Shown piece after piece: positions 1 through 8,842 of a DNA stretch of 64,000 bases. The stretch covers positions 62,001 through 126,000 of the forward strand of contig NZ_JAOEJU010000011.1 of the NCBI RefSeq assembly GCF_025447595.1, given 5' to 3'. The first letter of the stretch is position 1. Each line of letters begins with the position of its first letter. The notes beneath the pieces are model-generated. The model did not search any database, was not told the DNA's origin, and saw nothing but the letters and a program-made list of their open reading frames with translations. A program made the position numbers and the translations under genes. Source of the stretch: Pseudomonas koreensis (GTDB lineage: Bacteria > Pseudomonadota > Gammaproteobacteria > Pseudomonadales > Pseudomonadaceae).

Positions 1-864
1 CAGTTCCTTGCGAAAATGCCACAGGCCCAGGTACACCAGAATGTTCCAGGGCAGGAACGCCTGCGGCAGTTTGGCGATGTAATAGTAGAACGGCTCGTAG
101 TGCCCGGCTTCGACGAACGATCCGCTGAAACGTCCTACGCTGTTGGTCAGCAACACTTCGCTGACCGCCTGGACGCCGCCGCGCTGATACAACACGGCGA
201 GCCAGATCATCAGCGGGATCAGGCCGAGCAGTGTCAGCAAACCCGGACGCAGCCAGTCCGTCAGTTTGAAGCGCTTGTCCATCAGATTGTCGGCCAGCAG
301 ATAAGCGAAAATCACCACACCGGGCATCGCCAGGCCGAGCACGCCTTTGCTCAGCGTGGCGATGGCGATCCCGGCTACAAACAGCAACGAATTGGCTGAA
401 GTCGGTGCTCGCTGCGCCTGGAAGAACGCCAACAGCGCCGTGGTCACACCGAGGGCGAGCAACGCATCCTCGCCGACGCCGCGCACGTTGCTCCAGTAGC
501 TGGCCATGGTCGCCAGCAGAATCCCCGCCGTCCAGGCGATGGCTTTCGGGCGTTCGAAGCGACGCAACATGGCGTACAGCAGCATCACGCTGAGCAACCC
601 GGCCACCGCCGACGCCAGTCGCACTGCCCAGGGCGAGACGCCGAAAATACGCATGGCGCCGGCATCCAGCCACAGGCTCAGTGGCGGTTTTTCCAGAAAG
701 GGCTCGCCGAACAGACGCGGCGTCACCCAGTCGTTGTCCAAGTGCATTTCCATCGCAATGCCCGCAACCCGGGCCTCGGTGGAACCTTGCAGTTGATGGT
801 TGCCGAGGGCGAAAAAGAACAGCAGGGCGGCAAGCAGAAGCAGGGAAGAGGCGGCACGCGACAT
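1..864 (-). CDS. ArnT-like membrane glycosyltransferase (5' part; runs off left edge)
   Basis: Only the first 288 codons lie in the window; the frame is open from the ATG at 864 to base 1. The product begins MSRAASSLLLLAALLFFFAL, a hydrophobic first membrane segment, followed by a periplasmic loop with QGSTEARVAG and LEKPPLSLW. The acidic residue after helix 1 and the KPP motif are typical of the PMT_2/ArnT superfamily (GT83), which moves sugars from polyprenyl phosphate donors at the periplasmic face of the inner membrane. Several more membrane helices follow (for example LLSVMLLYAM and LLTLLGLIPLMIWLAVL). The acceptor cannot be told: lipid A aminoarabinose transfer (ArnT) is one option, but no arn genes are visible. 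Confidence 0.8.
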   Translation of the reverse strand, partial: MSRAASSLLLLAALLFFFALGNHQLQGSTEARVAGIAMEMHLDNDWVTPRLFGEPFLEKPPLSLWLDAGAMRIFGVSPWAVRLASAVAGLLSVMLLYAMLRRFERPKAIAWTAGILLATMASYWSNVRGVGEDALLALGVTTALLAFFQAQRAPTSANSLLFVAGIAIATLSKGVLGLAMPGVVIFAYLLADNLMDKRFKLTDWLRPGLLTLLGLIPLMIWLAVLYQRGGVQAVSEVLLTNSVGRFSGSFVEAGHYEPFYYYIAKLPQAFLPWNILVYLGLWHFRKEL

Positions 865-932
865 GGGTTCAGGCAACCGGAAGTGAGCGGAAACCCGAGC
901 TTACGCGGCCAATCCTTAATAATTTGTGAACG

Positions 933-1520
933 TCAGGACAGCGGTCGTGACCAGCGTTGCTCCGGCGTTTCGAAACGCGGATTGACCCGCGCCGTCAGCA
1001 CATGATCCTGCCAGCGCCCGGCAATGTTCAGGTACGCCTTGGCGTAACCTTCACGCTCGAACCCGAGGCGCTCCAGCAACCGGGCGCTGCGTTCATTGCC
1101 GGGAACGTAGTTGGCCATGATCCGGTGCAGGTTCTGGGTCTCAAACATGTAAGCGATGGCCGCCTCCAGCGCTTCCTGCATCAACCCCTTGCCCTGATGC
1201 GCCTCGTCGATGTGATAACCCAGATAACACGCCTGGAATGCACCGCGGATGATGCCGCTGAAATTGCAGGCACCGATCATCTGCTCACCATCCGGGGTCA
1301 GCAGCGCCATATGCACCGCGAGCCCGGCTTCGAAGGCACTGGCCTGTATTTCAAGGCGCCGGCGGATCTGTTCGGTGGAGAAATAGTCGGTGGTACGGAT
1401 CGGCGACCACGGGGCGAGATGGCGTTGATTGCGCTGGTAGAACGCGCTTTCCAGCGGCGCTTGATCGGGGTCGAGCACCGCGAGCGTCAGGCGTTGACAG
1501 GGCAGGGTCAGCAGCGGCAT
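933..1520 (-). CDS. GNAT N-acetyltransferase, RimJ/RimL type
   Basis: 195 residues starting MPLLTLPCQRLTLAVLDPDQ. A GGAG lies 7 bases before this ATG; a longer in-frame start at 1601 has no such site. The layout is that of RimJ/RimL/SpeG-like acetyltransferases: an N-terminal strand (RLTLAVLDP), a central GACNFSGIIRGAFQACYLGYHID segment, the acetyl-CoA loop around EAHQGKGLMQEAL (Q/RxxGxG-type), and NLHRIMANYVPGNERSARLLERLGFEREG near the C terminus, the usual family ending. It probably acetylates an N-terminal alanine or serine, or a small amine, but the substrate cannot be read. It has the same orientation as the glycosyltransferase, 68 bp away. Confidence 0.85.
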   Translation of the reverse strand: MPLLTLPCQRLTLAVLDPDQAPLESAFYQRNQRHLAPWSPIRTTDYFSTEQIRRRLEIQASAFEAGLAVHMALLTPDGEQMIGACNFSGIIRGAFQACYLGYHIDEAHQGKGLMQEALEAAIAYMFETQNLHRIMANYVPGNERSARLLERLGFEREGYAKAYLNIAGRWQDHVLTARVNPRFETPEQRWSRPLS

Positions 1521-1599
1521 CGGGTGCTCCGGGTCTCGGGATTGATCACCAGAATTGCCCGGCAGGCAGGAAAACACAAATCGCCGCCAGATTCCGGGC

Positions 1600-1625
1600 A
1601 AAAAAAAGCCCGCAGGAGCGCGGGC
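1600..1625 (-). terminator. Intrinsic terminator after the DUF6124-type gene
   Basis: Stem GCCCGC (1608-1613) pairs with GCGGGC (1620-1625). On the minus strand it is followed by an eight-base T run (1600-1607). It sits 131 bp beyond the stop of the gene at 1756-2121. Confidence 0.8.
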
Positions 1626-1755
1626 GAACCGTAGTTTCTTGAATGAGCGAGCGGACTGTACAGCTTTGGCGGAAGCAGAGCAGTGAAGAAAAATTCATCT
1701 CGCTGCACCTTCGTTCAAGACGCCAGGTCCCCTGATTTCGGCTCTTTCAAGAGGG

Positions 1756-2121
1756 TCAGTGGCAGATAACCGGCTTCGAATCGGCCGCCTGCTGCAGTGG
1801 GTCAAGCTTGCTCAGGGCGCTGCTGACCAGCATCTCCGCCAACCCCGCCAACTGATGCATCGCAACGATCCGCGCACGTTGCACCTCATCCGGTCGGTGG
1901 ACGAGATCATGGGCCATCATATTGAGTGCCGCGAGATTCTGGCTGGCGTGGGTCAACAGCTTGACCAGGTCGACGTCGGGACGCACGCTGAAGATCTGAT
2001 CGACCGGAAGAAGCCGGGAATCGCGCCTGCGGGCAACGGTAATGGGGCGTTCGGAAGTCGAGATCGTCCTGGACTCGGTAACCGGGGAATTTTCGGATGG
2101 ATCGTGGGTATCTTTTTTCAT
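1756..2121 (-). CDS. DUF6124-like small Pseudomonas protein
   Basis: 121 residues, MKKDTHDPSENSPVTESRT onward. The N-terminal third is polar and probably disordered. The rest holds a block VDQIFSVRPDVDLVKLLTHA then SQNLAALNMMAHDLV and a helical tail (HQLAGLAEMLVSSALS), the pattern I know from DUF6124 proteins of Pseudomonas. No function is known for that family. A GGAG lies 7 bases upstream of the ATG, and an intrinsic terminator follows. It is the last chromosomal gene before the inferred island boundary. Confidence 0.7.
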   Translation of the reverse strand: MKKDTHDPSENSPVTESRTISTSERPITVARRRDSRLLPVDQIFSVRPDVDLVKLLTHASQNLAALNMMAHDLVHRPDEVQRARIVAMHQLAGLAEMLVSSALSKLDPLQQAADSKPVICH

Positions 2122-2320
2122 GACCGGACTCCATGTGAGGGGTGATCCTTGCGCTTCGGCGGGGTAGTGCCGTTCACCTTTTTGTTGCGAGGGGTGGAGG
2201 GTAACCGGGTGGGGGCGGGGGGGCTAGTTCATGGAAGTCGACGCGGGTTGAGGGAAATTTCCTAGGATGCTCACGGGAGAGGATCGGAGCTTGCTCTCCG
2301 GACATGAATCCCCAGATGCA

Positions 2321-2347
2321 ACAAGGCCCGCACTTGGCGGGCCTTGT
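2321..2347 (-). terminator. Symmetric hairpin, probably the displaced ssrA terminator
   Basis: ACAAGGCCCGC (2321-2331) pairs perfectly with GCGGGCCTTGT (2337-2347). In minus orientation it lies just beyond the partial ssrA 3' end at 2361-2378, where the original ssrA terminator would stand before integration. There is no long U tract, so terminator strength is uncertain. Confidence 0.5.
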
Positions 2348-2360
2348 CGTTGAGAGTTGG

Positions 2361-2378
2361 GCCGGGGGCATTTGAACC
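2361..2378 (-). repeat. Candidate att site: decayed copy of the ssrA 3' end
   Basis: GCCGGGGGCATTTGAACC matches the T-arm/3' segment of ssrA at 18262-18279 at 17 of 18 positions. On the minus strand the copy continues GGCCCAACTCTCAACG, which equals an intact GGCTCCACCAACTCTCAACG lacking TCCA. This suggests a small deletion in the no longer functional copy. The integrase gene is at the other end, beside intact ssrA. Confidence 0.5.
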
Positions 2379-2428
2379 GGTTGCATAAGGCTCTGTATAT
2401 GTTGGGCTTGGATGGTTTTGAAGAAATC

Positions 2429-2449
2429 TGGGATACAGGATGGGATACA
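2429..2449 (+). repeat. Direct repeat TGGGATACA x2, possible integrase arm sites
   Basis: TGGGATACA occurs at 2429-2437 and 2441-2449, 12 bp apart, about 50 bp inside the candidate att site. A related GAGGATACA lies at 18131-18139 at the other end of the element. Short repeats near att sites are often arm-type binding sites of tyrosine integrases; this is inference only. Confidence 0.35.
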
Positions 2450-2539
2450 CGGTCGGTGATGCTCCACTGAAGAAAAACATTGCCTGAAGGTATCAGGTGG
2501 TTCTATCAACGACCTAGACGCGTAGAAAGGAACTCCATA

Positions 2540-2743
2540 ATGAATCTATTCGGTTACCTAAAGAGTTTCTCGACGAAGCGACTCCTTGGCCCCAGAAAGT
2601 CAGCCAAACGATTCGGAGGTTACTTGCCCTTGTTTTCACAAAACATTGCGAAGAAGTCGTTTTTTAAGCTGTCCCATGAGGTTATGCTTTATTGCAACCA
2701 GGTCCGCCAGCCTCGTGGAGCGTTCGGCCCCATCGGCTCATAA
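2540..2743 (+). CDS. Doubtful 67-aa ORF upstream of the SIR2-NACHT gene
   Basis: It begins MNLFGYLKSFSTKRLLGPRK, and AAAGGAAC stands just upstream of the ATG at 2540, a fair ribosome site. The product is basic with no recognised domain and ends 38 bp before the SIR2-NACHT start. I do not recognise it. It may be a small leader protein, or chance. Confidence 0.25.
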   Translation: MNLFGYLKSFSTKRLLGPRKSAKRFGGYLPLFSQNIAKKSFFKLSHEVMLYCNQVRQPRGAFGPIGS

Positions 2744-2781
2744 ACGGATTTTAAGAAACCGACCCTGCCGAAGATCAGACA

Positions 2782-5700
2782 ATGACCAAAGAATCTGCTA
2801 TAAAAAATATTGTTGACTCAATCAGTAAAGAGGAGTTAGTTGTTGTAGTAGGGACAGGTCTGAGCATTTCTTTGACAAGTAATTTATATAGTCAATTGTC
2901 CTGGATTGGATTAATTGAAAGTGGGTTTGTTTTCGGGGGCGAGAAAGGCAAGATTACGGATGCTCAAATTGAATCCTGGAGTGATCAATTACACTCATCA
3001 GATATAGAAGACGTTTTATGTGCTGCAGAGTTCGTAGGTCGTAAATTGGGGGCGCCAACTGGTGAACTATACGCTCGTTGGCTGAACAATTCATTTGACG
3101 CTGTTTCCCCTAACGATGATGCGGTTGTAGATTCAGTAAAAGCCATTTCAAGCTTGGGTGTGCCTATATGTACATTGAATTATGACTCATTGCTAGAAAA
3201 GGTCACTGGGCTTCCCGCTATTACACTGTCAGACACGCGAAAAACAACGGCTTGGATGAGAAGGGAGGAGCAAGGGATCTTGCATCTTCATGGCCATTGG
3301 CAGCAACCTGAAACATGCGTACTAGGAATTCGAGATTACGAAAAAACTCTTAATAATGAGACGCGCGATCTTTTTCAAAGACATCTAGGGGCATTTAAGC
3401 GCTTGCTGTTTATAGGATGCGGTGACACCTTTTCCGATCCAAATTTTACTGCTCTCATTACGTGGCTAAGGACTCAGTTTGGAGCATCTACACTTCAGCA
3501 CTATGCATTGGTGAATGAGCAGCAATGTAAGATCAGGAATGCTGATTCATCTTGGCATGGTTTTGTAGATCCTCTAAGTTATGGTAGCGCATATTCAGAT
3601 ATGCCAGTTTTCCTGAATGAGTTGTTTAAAAGCGTTAAAGTATCAACTATTCCAATAAAGGCCGATGCTAAAAAAGCAGTGAAAAGTGAGAAGGATCGCA
3701 AGCTTATTCAAAATTATAAAGACTTTCTCGTAAGAGATTGTGGTCAGATGACCATTGAAGGCGTTAACGCCGATATGGACACGGCACAGCGCCGGTTTGA
3801 TCTTGAGAAGCTCTTTGTTCCATTAGAATTAATGCCCTGTCCACCAGATATTTCTCTGGATGATCCATTACGTCCAGCCAAGCTTCTCAACTGGAAAAGA
3901 AAAAATAAAGAGGTTCAATCCTTTGGTGATGTATTCAAGAATTCAAAAGGATTGGCACTGCTGGCTCTTCCTGGTGGGGGCAAAAGCCTGCTATTAAAGA
4001 GGCTTGCGGTGGCGTATGCAAGTCCGGAGCGAAGGTCAAAGAGTAAAGACAATCTACCGGATCTTGATTTGATTCCTGTTCTAATAAAATGTCGAGAATG
4101 GCGAGACCACATAAAGCTTCCCATTGCGACATTGTTGAAAAGCTTGCCCGATATTACCGGACAACCGGATCTCGAGGGGTTGAGCGGCGCTCTAATTCCA
4201 GTGTTAAAGCAAGGGAAAATTCTTTTGTTGGTTGACGGGTTAGATGAAATTCATGATGACGGAGATCGAACAGTTTTTGTCGAAAATCTTCGTTCTTTTT
4301 TGGATCAATTCCCAGATATTAAGTTGGTAGTTACTAGCCGCGAAGCTGGTTTTAGTTTGGTGGCACCTTATTTGGCCTCATGCTGTGAGCAGTGGAGGGT
4401 AGCTCCATTAAGCTCTAACGCGATATTGTTGCTATGCCGCCACTGGCACAAATTGATGGTTGGAAGCTCTCCCGAGGCACTTGAAGAAGCAGAGTCGCTA
4501 GGTGAAATACTCACTTCAAATATGGGGCTGAGAAGGTTGGCGGAAAATCCACTTTTGTTGACAATGCTTCTCGTGGTCAAACATGGTGCAGGCAGGCTTC
4601 CTCCTGATAGGGTTCGTTTGTACAGTAGAGCCGTTGAAGTTCTTCTTGATACTTGGAATATCAAAGGTCACGATGCGCTAGATACTAAAGAAGCAATTCC
4701 TCAGCTTTCATATATTGCATTCGAACTTATGAGTGCAGGGCAGCAAACTGCGACCGAAGAGGAACTCCTTAGGCTTCTTGAGAAAGCGAGAGAAAATGTA
4801 CCGCAAATCAAGCGATATGCTAAGGATACCCCTTATCAGTTTTTAAAAAGGGTGGAGCTTCGATCTAGTTTGTTGCTAGAGGCTGGGAGACAAGTTGAAA
4901 ATGGACGCGCAGTTCCTTTCTATCAATTTAGGCATTTGACTTTTCAAGAGTATTTGGCAGCTCTGGCGATAGTCGATGGTAACTATGATGGCTATGATTC
5001 TAAAACACCGCTTATAAAGCCAATCAGCGACCGATTGGTTTCTGATGAGTGGAAAGAAGTTATACCCATGACAGCAGTTCTGGCAGGGAAAAGGGCCGAT
5101 TCCATAATAAAGGCTTTGGTGCACAAAGCCAATTTAATGAAGCGTAGAATGGATGCTGGAAAGGGCTTTGCTGGTAAAAAAGAGTGGTTAAGTCATCCGA
5201 ATACTTTGCCTGGAGCTGTAGCTAGGTTAGTGCAAAGTCTTGTTGAGGAAGCAGAAGCGGGCCCTGAGACACTTACAGAAGCTCTAAGGCAAATTTCATA
5301 TTTTGCACGTGGATGCAAATCAGGATTAGATTGGAGAGCTTTGTGTCGTGGACCATATGCTGGTGAACTTCTGCATCAGGCTTGGCTTCTATATAAAGGT
5401 CTTGATACACCAAAAGATGCTTGGGTCCGAAACAGTTACGCTTGCTTTGCTGCTTACAGGCAACCTACGAGTCATTGGCTAAGCGCAACGGGGCAGAACG
5501 AAATATTTGATCTGCTAAATAGTTCCGACAGCGAAAAAGTCTGTCTAGGTCTTATGACTACTGTTGGCGTCTTATGGAATGGATCAATTCGTCGACGAAA
5601 AAATAGCGCCGTAGTAGATGATCGAATGAAGCCAAAAATTGAAGCACTGATTTTTGACGATAATTCGGCTGTGGCGCATGTAGCATTATGGACTTGGAGT

Positions 5701-6198
5701 TTGAGTCTACACAATGCTGAATCCGCAGGAGTTGTGCGTGTTGAATTGCTTGAGTTTTTCTTGAGGAACTATTTGGAGCTTAATTTAGAAGAAGAAACCA
5801 ACTTGTTTGCCTTTGCGTTGCATAGTTGTCTAGGGCTTCAGCGTGGAAATTGGGCTCCGAAACTTACTGATGAGCAAGTAAGTCGCTTAAGATCAGTAAA
5901 TATGGGCAAGCCAGGCGATCCAAATAATAAAAATGCAAGTGCAGCATTAGTCATCGCGTTTCATGCTGGGAACGTTTGGGGTGATTCTGAACTTGTATTA
6001 AAGATAGGAGAGTATAGGGACTACTCTCTTAAGTATGGTGGAGGCAGAGAGTTAGAGCGTATTGATTTGATGCTATCTCAGATTGAGCCCTACGGAGTGC
6101 GCTATTTAGAAGTTTTGGCGGAAAAGGAGGCTCATGAAGAACTTCCAGAGGTTGACTTCATTGGTGAAGAGGACCTTGAAGAGGTTTTAGAAAGCTGA
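2782..6198 (+). CDS. SIR2-NACHT antiphage defence protein
   Basis: 1138 residues. The N terminus is a SIR2-type NAD-processing domain: VVVVGTGLS (G24-T-G26, nucleotide loop), TLNYD (N133, D135) and HLHGH (H168-H172, likely catalytic histidine). A NACHT/STAND NTPase follows: Walker A PGGGKS (397-402), Walker B LLLVDGLDE (to E489) with the small-residue and double-acid pattern of NACHT, TSRE at 518-521, then YQFRHLTFQEYLAAL (714-728), a typical end of the NACHT helical region. The remaining ~400 residues are helical, probably a sensor. Family knowledge: bacterial SIR2-STAND/NACHT proteins detect phage components and deplete NAD+, aborting infection. Codon use (many ATA, TTA, AGA) is unlike the chromosome. 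No other gene shares its strand nearby; it stops 87 bp from the end of the convergent nuclease gene. The exact trigger cannot be inferred. Confidence 0.9.
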   Translation: MTKESAIKNIVDSISKEELVVVVGTGLSISLTSNLYSQLSWIGLIESGFVFGGEKGKITDAQIESWSDQLHSSDIEDVLCAAEFVGRKLGAPTGELYARWLNNSFDAVSPNDDAVVDSVKAISSLGVPICTLNYDSLLEKVTGLPAITLSDTRKTTAWMRREEQGILHLHGHWQQPETCVLGIRDYEKTLNNETRDLFQRHLGAFKRLLFIGCGDTFSDPNFTALITWLRTQFGASTLQHYALVNEQQCKIRNADSSWHGFVDPLSYGSAYSDMPVFLNELFKSVKVSTIPIKADAKKAVKSEKDRKLIQNYKDFLVRDCGQMTIEGVNADMDTAQRRFDLEKLFVPLELMPCPPDISLDDPLRPAKLLNWKRKNKEVQSFGDVFKNSKGLALLALPGGGKSLLLKRLAVAYASPERRSKSKDNLPDLDLIPVLIKCREWRDHIKLPIATLLKSLPDITGQPDLEGLSGALIPVLKQGKILLLVDGLDEIHDDGDRTVFVENLRSFLDQFPDIKLVVTSREAGFSLVAPYLASCCEQWRVAPLSSNAILLLCRHWHKLMVGSSPEALEEAESLGEILTSNMGLRRLAENPLLLTMLLVVKHGAGRLPPDRVRLYSRAVEVLLDTWNIKGHDALDTKEAIPQLSYIAFELMSAGQQTATEEELLRLLEKARENVPQIKRYAKDTPYQFLKRVELRSSLLLEAGRQVENGRAVPFYQFRHLTFQEYLAALAIVDGNYDGYDSKTPLIKPISDRLVSDEWKEVIPMTAVLAGKRADSIIKALVHKANLMKRRMDAGKGFAGKKEWLSHPNTLPGAVARLVQSLVEEAEAGPETLTEALRQISYFARGCKSGLDWRALCRGPYAGELLHQAWLLYKGLDTPKDAWVRNSYACFAAYRQPTSHWLSATGQNEIFDLLNSSDSEKVCLGLMTTVGVLWNGSIRRRKNSAVVDDRMKPKIEALIFDDNSAVAHVALWTWSLSLHNAESAGVVRVELLEFFLRNYLELNLEEETNLFAFALHSCLGLQRGNWAPKLTDEQVSRLRSVNMGKPGDPNNKNASAALVIAFHAGNVWGDSELVLKIGEYRDYSLKYGGGRELERIDLMLSQIEPYGVRYLEVLAEKEAHEELPEVDFIGEEDLEEVLES

Positions 6199-6285
6199 TG
6201 CTTTCTAGGTAGTGTGATTGGGTAAGGTTAGTGTGGCTTCTATAGTCGCACTAATCGCTATAATTATAATAATTTTATCTGAGTG

Positions 6286-8730
6286 CTAAGGACGCCGAGA
6301 TACCTGAGCTAGTACCTTTCCAAGGTCGTTTCGCACGGCTCCTATAAATGCAAATATTCCAACTGGAGCGATTTTTATTAACCTGTGATCTTCTTCGATG
6401 AGCCCGGTCAGTGTGATTCGACAAATTTTAAGCCATCCAGGGTGTTCTTTTTGTGCTTCATATTTTATAGCTATTGCTAGTGATTCACTTTCCACAAGCG
6501 TGACAAGGGCCATCTGCGAAATATAAACATTGTCACTAAGTGTTAGCTTGTAGTGAGCGCTTCCTGCTGGGCTTATTCTTACAAGGGTTTCATCGTTTAA
6601 AGTTTTTTCAGAAGGATCGTAACACTCTATCAGACCCTTTCCAAAAAGCCTGTCCATGAAGTGGCGAAAAGTTTCGCGAGGGATTAATAACGCCGAAAAT
6701 ATCGACCATAGCTCTGATGTTCTAACAAATTTGTCTCTCGTATTTGATGCATGTTCGTCAGTGTTCATAAGGAATCTAAGGATGTAAAGCGCCATGAAGG
6801 GGGATGAGGCAGTTCCAGGTGGCCTGGCAAAGAGATTGAACAGAAAGCTGTGCTTGTCCTCATCAAATAGAGATCCCTTCTGTAAAATTAATGCATTTAA
6901 AAGCGCCGTGCGTTTTAGATTAGTCTCGCCTCTCGCAACGTAGAGTCGGAGAAGCTGTTCTAATCCTATCCATGGTGACGAAAGTAGTGATCCTGCAAGT
7001 TCTAAGCTTCGCCTTACATCGTAGTTGCATAATCTGCCTATCAAAATGGTTACATCTGAACTCGATACAAATATTGCTTCTACCGTAGCGCAGAATGATT
7101 CCAAATCGCTGATTTCTAACTTCCAGCCTTGACCCACAGTGCCACTGAATTTCTTACCTGCAGAGCCGGCGAGTGCCGGTGTTGCTCTCAACACGTCAAG
7201 GCGCTTGGCAAATACTTCTTTTAAACTAGGTACTGGCAAAAAGAATGCCCGTGAATGAAGGCTTTGAAGTGGGCCGGCTTTTGTAAGTGACCATACTGTT
7301 GTGTCTGTAACAGGACATACGAGGAACGAAGCAACGCTGCTAGAGATACCTATTGCGTATTGGAAAACCGAGTCTTGCATATTTCTAGGAAGATGGTCGA
7401 CATTGTCAATAATCAGTACTGGTAGTCGTTTGCGTCCGGCCAAGGCGTTTTTCAAAAGAGCTAGTAGGTATTCTCTTGGTTGAGTGTTTCTCAAGTGGCG
7501 GAGCTCTTCTCCAAATTTTTGTCTAAAAGCTTCTTTGTCTCTAATGTATAGCGGGGCTAGTTCTCCCACGCGCATTCTTTTATAGCGATTCCAGAATGCT
7601 CCTCTCAATTCATCAAATGTTGGTGTTGATGACCCAAATAATGCGCGTTCAGCTTGATCTATTAGGCTGTTGGAGAGCCAGTCTGTTAAATGTTTTTGCG
7701 AACCTTCAATCTTAAGTAGATTCACACTAAGTATAATTGTCTGGTCTTTGGTCGTTTTTGGTACGATTTTTTGAAAAAATCTTTGTAGGAAGGTGGTTTT
7801 TCCGGAACCTTTGTTTCCAACTAGAAGTACAAACTCACCAGATTTTAATTCTACTGAACTTTCGAGCAGTGCCTGCAGCTCTTCGGGTTCCGCGCTGTCG
7901 ATTTGCTGGACTCTTCTCACCCTTCCAAGTAACTCTTCTAGAATTTTTTCGAATGCAATATCTGTTTCTTCACTCGATTTTGTTTCAACGAAGCAGTCAA
8001 CTAAGACGTCAAGTGAATGGTTGCTCATTTTAATAAATGAGCTGCGGAATATTTCTTCGAGCGCGTATCCAAGTTCACTGCTGGCTGGCATTCGCTTGTA
8101 ACTTCGGTCAAATGCCTTGAAGTAGTTTGTTGAGATGGGCGATACACCACTTTCTTTTTCTTTGATATAGGAAAATAAACGCCCTTCTTCTAGTCCTGCA
8201 TCTGAGAAAAACTCATAAAATCTGGACCAGTTCTGTACAAGTGAATGGATGTTCGGAAAGACTACAGCAAGTCCTTCCAAAGGAGATAATCCATCAGCTC
8301 TAGATGCTAAAAAACCAATCCATTGGCGGCCGTTTGTAACAATCCCGATAGGTGATCCAAGTTTCGCAGCATAACGCAAAGCTTGCTCGATGCCTTCTTG
8401 AGCTTTGCTAAGGGCTGAGCTTGAAAGCGGTAGTACTGAAAGTTCTGCTTGATTGGATGAAACTAAATCAATAGTGTCGCGTTTTGCTTCTAGTATCATC
8501 CTGCATCTTAGCCCTTTCACTAGTGCATAGTCCGCATATCCAGCGCCGGAAATGTAGGGTTCCGCGCGTACTGAATCACGTTTCCAATCTAGCTCTATCG
8601 TTAGTAGAGAGTTGATAACGTGAAATCTTGTTTGAGCTTCATTGTCATCAATTTCCAAAGCGGTTCGATAGGATTCTAACCGTTCTAATAGTCCGAGTTC
8701 CTTTGATGCAGATAGCGCAAGCACGTCCAT
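6286..8730 (-). CDS. HsdR-N-type nuclease fused to P-loop NTPase (candidate new defence gene)
   Basis: 814 residues. Residues ~25-140 match the N-terminal nuclease domain of type I restriction HsdR: NEAQTR (E31), YADYAL (D67), MILEAKR (E81-x-K83), the downstream Q116-x3-Y120 motif and PIGIVTNGRQW. Thus the PD-(D/E)xK residues and the QxxxY motif all seem intact. A P-loop NTPase follows: Walker A LLVGNKGSGKTT (K311) and Walker B LPVLIIDNVD (D442, D445). The ~350-residue C-terminal part is unrecognised, possibly winged-helix or sensor-like. There is no SF2 helicase domain, no DEAD box, and no methylase or specificity subunit nearby, so this is not ordinary type I restriction. AAGGAG lies 6 bases before the ATG, and a near-consensus promoter (8843-8870) lies upstream. 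I infer NTPase-gated DNA cleavage, as in nuclease-STAND (Avs-like) proteins. The domain calls are firmer than the function. Confidence 0.8.
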   Translation of the reverse strand: MDVLALSASKELGLLERLESYRTALEIDDNEAQTRFHVINSLLTIELDWKRDSVRAEPYISGAGYADYALVKGLRCRMILEAKRDTIDLVSSNQAELSVLPLSSSALSKAQEGIEQALRYAAKLGSPIGIVTNGRQWIGFLASRADGLSPLEGLAVVFPNIHSLVQNWSRFYEFFSDAGLEEGRLFSYIKEKESGVSPISTNYFKAFDRSYKRMPASSELGYALEEIFRSSFIKMSNHSLDVLVDCFVETKSSEETDIAFEKILEELLGRVRRVQQIDSAEPEELQALLESSVELKSGEFVLLVGNKGSGKTTFLQRFFQKIVPKTTKDQTIILSVNLLKIEGSQKHLTDWLSNSLIDQAERALFGSSTPTFDELRGAFWNRYKRMRVGELAPLYIRDKEAFRQKFGEELRHLRNTQPREYLLALLKNALAGRKRLPVLIIDNVDHLPRNMQDSVFQYAIGISSSVASFLVCPVTDTTVWSLTKAGPLQSLHSRAFFLPVPSLKEVFAKRLDVLRATPALAGSAGKKFSGTVGQGWKLEISDLESFCATVEAIFVSSSDVTILIGRLCNYDVRRSLELAGSLLSSPWIGLEQLLRLYVARGETNLKRTALLNALILQKGSLFDEDKHSFLFNLFARPPGTASSPFMALYILRFLMNTDEHASNTRDKFVRTSELWSIFSALLIPRETFRHFMDRLFGKGLIECYDPSEKTLNDETLVRISPAGSAHYKLTLSDNVYISQMALVTLVESESLAIAIKYEAQKEHPGWLKICRITLTGLIEEDHRLIKIAPVGIFAFIGAVRNDLGKVLAQVSRRP

Positions 8731-8842
8731 GATTTTCTCCTTGGATATGAAAATACGCTTGGAAATGGCCAGATTCCTAAATTACATCATGCTTAGTTTG
8801 GGCTTATGTATTGGCATAGCAGCGCGCAAATCACTTCATTGA

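Larger units (their letters stand above)
2122..2781. other. Intergenic stretch holding the island's left boundary
   Basis: 660 bp between the DUF6124-type gene and the SIR2-NACHT gene. It contains the upstream region of the former, a G-rich stretch (2203-2222), a GGAGCTTGCTC degenerate inverted repeat (2286-2298), a hairpin (2321-2347), a decayed copy of the ssrA 3' end (2361-2378), a pair of TGGGATACA direct repeats (2429-2449) and a doubtful 67-codon reading frame (2540-2743). Base composition turns visibly A+T-richer after about 2380. Confidence 0.6.

Noticed and set aside
2361..2378. A complete tRNA gene at the island's left boundary
   Set aside because: Only a T-arm-like segment is present. 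No acceptor, D or anticodon arm can be folded around it.
6199..6285. A terminator or toxin-antitoxin pair between the two cargo genes
   Set aside because: The 87 bp are A+T-rich with only weak dyad symmetry, and there is no room for a gene.
6286..8730. Ordinary type I restriction subunit HsdR
   Set aside because: Only the N-terminal nuclease resembles HsdR. Helicase motifs are absent, and hsdM and hsdS are missing from the window.
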